NCBI RefSeq assembly: GCF_017921975.2
Contig: NZ_JAGEMO020000016.1
Span: 124,001-188,000 of the forward strand
Source: Hymenobacter terricola
GTDB taxonomy: Bacteria > Bacteroidota > Bacteroidia > Cytophagales > Hymenobacteraceae
Direction of reading: 5' to 3'
DNA: 64,000 nt
The notes under the pieces were generated by a model. It had not been told where the DNA came from. It saw only the letters and a list, made by a program, of their open reading frames with translations, and did no database searches. A program made the position numbers and the translations under genes. Below, one piece after another: positions 61,101 to 64,000 of this stretch (position 1 is the stretch's first letter; every line of letters begins with the position of its first letter).

Positions 61101-63560
61101 AGCAACCCCTTGCCGGGCATCGCCCCGCCCGCCCGCACCCTGCGCCTGGGCACTTCCACCGTGGAAATCACGGCCGGCAACTGGACCATTACCCAGCCGG
61201 CTTCGCTCACGTTTGATGCGGGCACCTCGACCATTTTCCTTAGCACCGGCACGTTCTTCAATGGCAACGGCTTTACCTACAATGCCGTGCAGATGGGCGC
61301 CGGATTTCTGCACGCGGTGGGCGGCAACAGCACCATTGCCACCCTGCTGCTGGCCGGCGTCAATATTCTCACCGGCAGCAACACCATCACCAGCCAACTG
61401 ACCCTGGAGCCAGGCTCGACCTTCCGGTTTGGGGCGGGCACCACTACCACTTTTGCGGCGGGGGCCAGCGTGCAGGCCAGTGGCACGGGCACCAAGGTCA
61501 TCACCCTGCAAAGCACCATCAATGGCCAGGCCTTTGTCTGGAGCAAGCCGGTGGGGGTGGGCCCCACCGGCACGGTATGCGCCAGCTACATCTACATGCG
61601 CGACAGCCAGGCCCAGGGCGGCGCTTATTTCGAGACCGGTCAGCAGGCCAATAACCAGGGCAATACCAGCGGCTGGAGCTTTGCTTACCTGCCCCAGGCT
61701 GCGTCCCGCAGCCAGCAGGTATGCCCGCAGCTGGGCGCGCACACACTACGCTTCACTTTCGCGGGGCTCGACCGGCTCACCCAGCTGCCCACCACGCTGG
61801 CGGCGGCCCAGTTCCCGCTCACGGTGGTGCTGCGCAACCTGACGGCCGGCACGAACCAGACGATTTCCGTGCCCAGCGCTACTTACGACCATCCCGTGCC
61901 CAACAGCACGGCCACCACTACTTACCAGGTAATCAGCGTGGCCACCAGCAGCGCCAATTGCAGCGCCCTGACCAATGCCGGTACGTTCCCGGTCGTGACC
62001 GATGCGCCCTTGAATGGCCCGGACGGGCAGTGGACCGGCATCGGTGCCGGCCCCGACTGGCTCGATTGCCAGAACTGGGCCAGCGGCACCGTGCCCACCG
62101 CCACCACGAACGTAACGGTGGCCGCGAGCGCGCTAATGCCCGTATTGAACAGCCCCGGCGCGGCAGTGGCCACCTTGCGCGTGCTGCCCGGTGGCCAGCT
62201 AACCCTGGGCAGCGCCGCCGAACTCGCCGTAACGGGCGACTGGCTGAACGCCGGCACCACGGTGCTGGACCCGGCCAGTCAGGTATCGTTTGTGGGCAGC
62301 AGTGCGCAGGCCCTGGCCGGCGGGGCTTTTGGCCGCGCCGTGGTGAACAACCCCGCCGGCCTGTTGCTGCAAACCGATGCCAGCACGGCTACCAGCCTGA
62401 CGCTCACGGCAGGGCTCATCACCACGGGCTCGTACAAATGGCTGCACACCAATCCGGTGGCCAACAGCCTCACCAGCAGCGGCAGCGCCAGCTACGTGGT
62501 GGGTAATCTGCGGCTTAGCATTGCCGGTGGCACCAGTGCCGCCTACACTTTCCCCGTGGGCACGGCTGGCCAGTATGCCCGCCTTGACCTGCTCAGCAGC
62601 CAACTCGTCGGCACCAGCTTTCTTGACGCCCAATTCGGCCCCAAAACCGACCCCGATACCGGCCTGAGCTGTACCGAAGCCATGCCCAGCGCCCTCCGCT
62701 ACCTCGCCGTTTACCCGGCGGGTATCTGGACGCTGACCCCCGATGCGCAGCCAGTCAGCGGCACGTATGCTGTGCAGGCCTATCTGGCTCCGTTCACCGG
62801 CCTGGTCGACAATGAATTCGGTATTCTGAAGCGTCCTGATACCAGCATCAGCGCCGCCGACTGGAGTACCGGCGGGGGCGTCCTTAGCCCCAGCAACGGC
62901 GCGGGCCGCCGCGTGGCCGATGGCTATGCTTTGCGCAGCGGCTTGCTCAGCTTCAGCCAGTTTGGCCTGGGGCAGGCCGAGGCGTTTGTGCCCCTGCCGG
63001 TTACCCTGGTGTCGTTTCAGGCCGTGGCGCGCGGGCATGCGGCCATTCTCACCTGGGCCACGGCCCAGGAGGTAAACAACGACCATTTTGAAATTGAGGC
63101 TTCGACCGACGGTCAGGTATTTAAGTTCGTGAAGTTGGTCCCGGGCCACGGCTCCAGCGCCATCGCCCATACGTATGGCTTCACGGATGAGCAACTCCCC
63201 AATTATGGCGTTCAGATAGTGTACTACCGCTTGCGGCAGGTAGACGGAGACGGGACCAGTCATTATTCGTCGGTGCGGATGGTAGCAGCAGTCGAAAGCG
63301 CCGAAAGCTTTGCCGTGTACCCAACTGTGCTCGCAACAGGTGAAACCCTCCACTACGCCCTCGGCGAGGCCGTGGCCGCGCAGGCCGCCGGGGCCGAGTT
63401 ACGCGTCTACACCCTGACTGGCCAATGCCTGACCACGAACGTGCTGGCCCCCGGCGCAATGGGTAGCATAGTCCCGGCCCGGCTGCTTCCCGGCTGGTAC
63501 CTGGTCCGGCTGCGTCTGGCCAATGGCCATATCCTGACTGCCAGTTTCGGGGTGCAATAG
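58140..63560 (+). CDS. Giant secreted T9SS surface protein B, paralogue of protein A
   Basis: This 1806-residue protein has a signal peptide (LLLCLLLGVAPAVRA) followed at once by ANYYWVGGSGLWNDLDHW. The WVG/HW modules recur at about residues 37, 410 (LYWVGGAGAWHDASHW) and 824 (LYWVGGSGLWSAPGHW), each with a FDANSFT-like strand and a CRDLDW-like motif. A short form (DWLDCQNWASGTVP) is near 1300. A Fn3-like segment (LPVTLVSFQAVARG, YYRLRQVDGDG) and a type-A T9SS sorting domain (FAVYPTVLATGE to LTASFGVQ) end the protein. The order and spacing of modules match protein A throughout. The ATG at 58140 starts the signal peptide; the in-frame upstream extension is not protein-like. Confidence 0.87.
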   Translation: MLFCFYARAKALRTRFGLLLCLLLGVAPAVRAANYYWVGGSGLWNDLDHWSMSSGGPASYTQVPQSTDNVYFDANSFTASNQTVAISATVTCLDMDWTGAVHAVAGGTTTGGTRLVGSGTVEVNGDLRLALGLGRQDASFSLLATSAGHFIDLQAVPINGWLSFDSKPGGWLFTSDANLVQYGATPSLLLNAGTIDFGSAKISCFGVRSTGALSRNIQLTSSIFNLLAPVNTWEVSGTNLVFDAGASTLRLGATARATANGYSFISSAQAYNVVEVAAGATATFNAAGSAFNNLIINGNTTIASAATIAGTLAVGRDVVLRAAAGQVLSFASTAQLTSGGDCAGLANLQSSVPGKAATFKRTGGWGNAGLNYAAVQDIIFSGGTTLLATACLDRGNNQGAVFSGLSVSDLYWVGGAGAWHDASHWASVSGGSASGNTCLPSLATNVHFDANSFTTSGQVVTLDGPNAFCRDLDWTGADSPFFSGDAATVAAPQLGIGGSLTLIATMALDLAADLVFYGYEAGTPAATVLTANRILTGNLYFRAPGSTYTLLDALTLAPGATSPNGRIYIEAGTFNSNNQDITAQGFTSGYAATSSVFGTGTAGGGPASASPVLVNLGNSTLTLTPASATSDVGARTTYTWDVAAGAVLNAGTSTIRIGTNATYNQPAYFRAGLGKQYHTVAFTDPAALSLPSLVTGGGAAATFDQLIFAGSADINASSTFTQQLVLAAGHAYTFNSTTQTFAPDAQLNALGGCGGFLSISGASATAGATFSKPAGGIQPDLVMQFAALHNVAFTGGNSWTANQSLNNGGTTGVLFTNPPVARTLYWVGGSGLWSAPGHWALSSGGAGVNCAPNQLDDAVFDAQSFTAPNQVVTQDAAHAACRSLNWATATNAPTFSGISTNKLSVHGSITWSPAMSQLLLGETLVLGAATLTSAGQAFGGALTINAPGATVGLADAFLQPRTAGNGLTLLAGTFLTNDQPMRVRSLLSNPLPGIAPPARTLRLGTSTVEITAGNWTITQPASLTFDAGTSTIFLSTGTFFNGNGFTYNAVQMGAGFLHAVGGNSTIATLLLAGVNILTGSNTITSQLTLEPGSTFRFGAGTTTTFAAGASVQASGTGTKVITLQSTINGQAFVWSKPVGVGPTGTVCASYIYMRDSQAQGGAYFETGQQANNQGNTSGWSFAYLPQAASRSQQVCPQLGAHTLRFTFAGLDRLTQLPTTLAAAQFPLTVVLRNLTAGTNQTISVPSATYDHPVPNSTATTTYQVISVATSSANCSALTNAGTFPVVTDAPLNGPDGQWTGIGAGPDWLDCQNWASGTVPTATTNVTVAASALMPVLNSPGAAVATLRVLPGGQLTLGSAAELAVTGDWLNAGTTVLDPASQVSFVGSSAQALAGGAFGRAVVNNPAGLLLQTDASTATSLTLTAGLITTGSYKWLHTNPVANSLTSSGSASYVVGNLRLSIAGGTSAAYTFPVGTAGQYARLDLLSSQLVGTSFLDAQFGPKTDPDTGLSCTEAMPSALRYLAVYPAGIWTLTPDAQPVSGTYAVQAYLAPFTGLVDNEFGILKRPDTSISAADWSTGGGVLSPSNGAGRRVADGYALRSGLLSFSQFGLGQAEAFVPLPVTLVSFQAVARGHAAILTWATAQEVNNDHFEIEASTDGQVFKFVKLVPGHGSSAIAHTYGFTDEQLPNYGVQIVYYRLRQVDGDGTSHYSSVRMVAAVESAESFAVYPTVLATGETLHYALGEAVAAQAAGAELRVYTLTGQCLTTNVLAPGAMGSIVPARLLPGWYLVRLRLANGHILTASFGVQ

Positions 63561-63889
63561 GCATGCTGGGTCATCACGCCGTTGCCGTCGCTGCCCGTGC
63601 GCGTTAGGTAGGCCGGGCGCTCGACCCTGGGCCATCAAGCTGCCCCTGCGTCAGGGCAACTGCTTTATGACCAGCACGAAGTGGGTTGCGAATCGAGCAG
63701 CTAGCTGCGCGTAGTGCTGGCGGGTGCACAGGGCATTGCCCCAGGTACTTCCCTCTACATGCACCTGGGTGGGACAGTGGGCGTTGAGGGCCGCGTTCAG
63801 ATTTACCCGCTCGCGGCCGCTGCCCGTGGGCAGGGGCCGGGCCCCGCCTTTTTCGGTTCAGGCCCGGGTGCAACGCGTGTCTGGTCGCC
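63561..63889. other. Intergenic sequence after giant protein B
   Basis: No gene, terminator hairpin or promoter could be supported. Short frames on both strands have no recognisable content. Confidence 0.5.
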
Positions 63890-63989
63890 CGCAACGTCAT
63901 GCGGAGCGGAGCCGAAACATCTTTACTGCGTAAGTAATTTATTACTATTGCGGTAGAGATGCTTCGGCTCCGCTCCGCATGACGTTGCG
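63890..63989. repeat. Dispersed inverted-repeat element, copy 3
   Basis: Arms of about 40 nt (63890-63930 and 63950-63989) pair with three mismatches around a 19-nt loop. The ends are CGCAACGTCATGC and its complement, and the inner part contains the same GCATCTCTACCGC core as copies 1 and 2. The middle of the arm (GGAGCGGAGCC) differs from the others (GAGCTTGTC, GAGCGTAGCC), so the family has a constant core and a variable stem section. Confidence 0.85.
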
Positions 63990-64000
63990 GCGTTTTCTTG

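Noticed and set aside
1..64000. tRNA, rRNA, riboswitch and CRISPR signals.
   Set aside because: No cloverleaf, rRNA-like or conserved riboswitch core was recognised by reading; short RNAs cannot be excluded without a covariance-model search.

Overview
The window looks like a chromosomal segment of a GC-rich Bacteroidota bacterium, most likely Hymenobacter or a close relative. The reasons are two giant secreted proteins with type IX secretion (T9SS) C-terminal sorting domains, a Bacteroidota-type polysaccharide export set, many PAS-rich hybrid histidine kinases, few recognisable Shine-Dalgarno sites, frequent GTG starts, and dispersed palindromes of a kind I associate with Hymenobacter genomes. 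No rRNA, tRNA, CRISPR array or intact insertion sequence was seen.

Layout. 1-2.7 kb: housekeeping-type genes (hslV, a deoxyhypusine-synthase-like gene, one unknown gene) with dispersed inverted repeats and a very long hairpin. 2.8-7.7 kb: a 41-bp tandem repeat, an IS5-type transposase remnant, a large hybrid kinase (HHK-A), a dead receiver-domain remnant and a BLUF blue-light protein, all on the minus strand. 8.4-13.9 kb: giant T9SS protein A. 14.3-22.4 kb: a signalling block with a CheB-like methylesterase, a histidine kinase, a bacteriophytochrome operon (heme oxygenase, phytochrome, response regulator, receiver-kinase) and a NarL-type remnant. 22.5-52.2 kb: a Wzx/Wzy-type exopolysaccharide (EPS) region with export lipoprotein, chain-length protein, flippase, polymerase/ligase, acyltransferases, about six glycosyltransferases and a phosphoglycosyl transferase. 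Signalling proteins are interleaved with these, and a decaying sub-module lies at 37.3-40.0 kb. 52.5-57.5 kb: a sigma-54 activator and a second hybrid kinase (HHK-B). 58.1-63.6 kb: giant T9SS protein B, a paralogue of A.

Main discovery. Six intergenic sites share one regulatory architecture: a GG-N10-GC sigma-54 (-24/-12) promoter of the form TTTGGyAy-N5-TTrGCC, and 92-94 bp upstream (centre to first G) a CTCCAG-N3-CTGGA-type enhancer. They stand before giant protein A, the export operon, the polymerase operon, the minus-strand glycosyltransferase operon, the kinase-fusion operon, and the interval ahead of giant protein B. The only sigma-54 activator in the window (52558-53904) is the natural candidate regulator, so the EPS genes and both giant surface proteins may form one sigma-54 regulon. 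An orphan Hpt protein and response regulators inside the EPS operons suggest a multistep phosphorelay feeding it.

Other notable points. HHK-A and HHK-B share a nearly identical kinase core of about 0.7 kb in inverted orientation about 52 kb apart. One 822-residue protein joins an APH-like, a nucleotidyltransferase-like and a thymidylate-kinase-like domain. A phosphoglycosyl transferase carries a receiver-like N-terminus and a cysteine-rich insert. Several genes are broken by frameshift, stop codon or fusion. All functional statements are from sequence reading alone; no database search was run.
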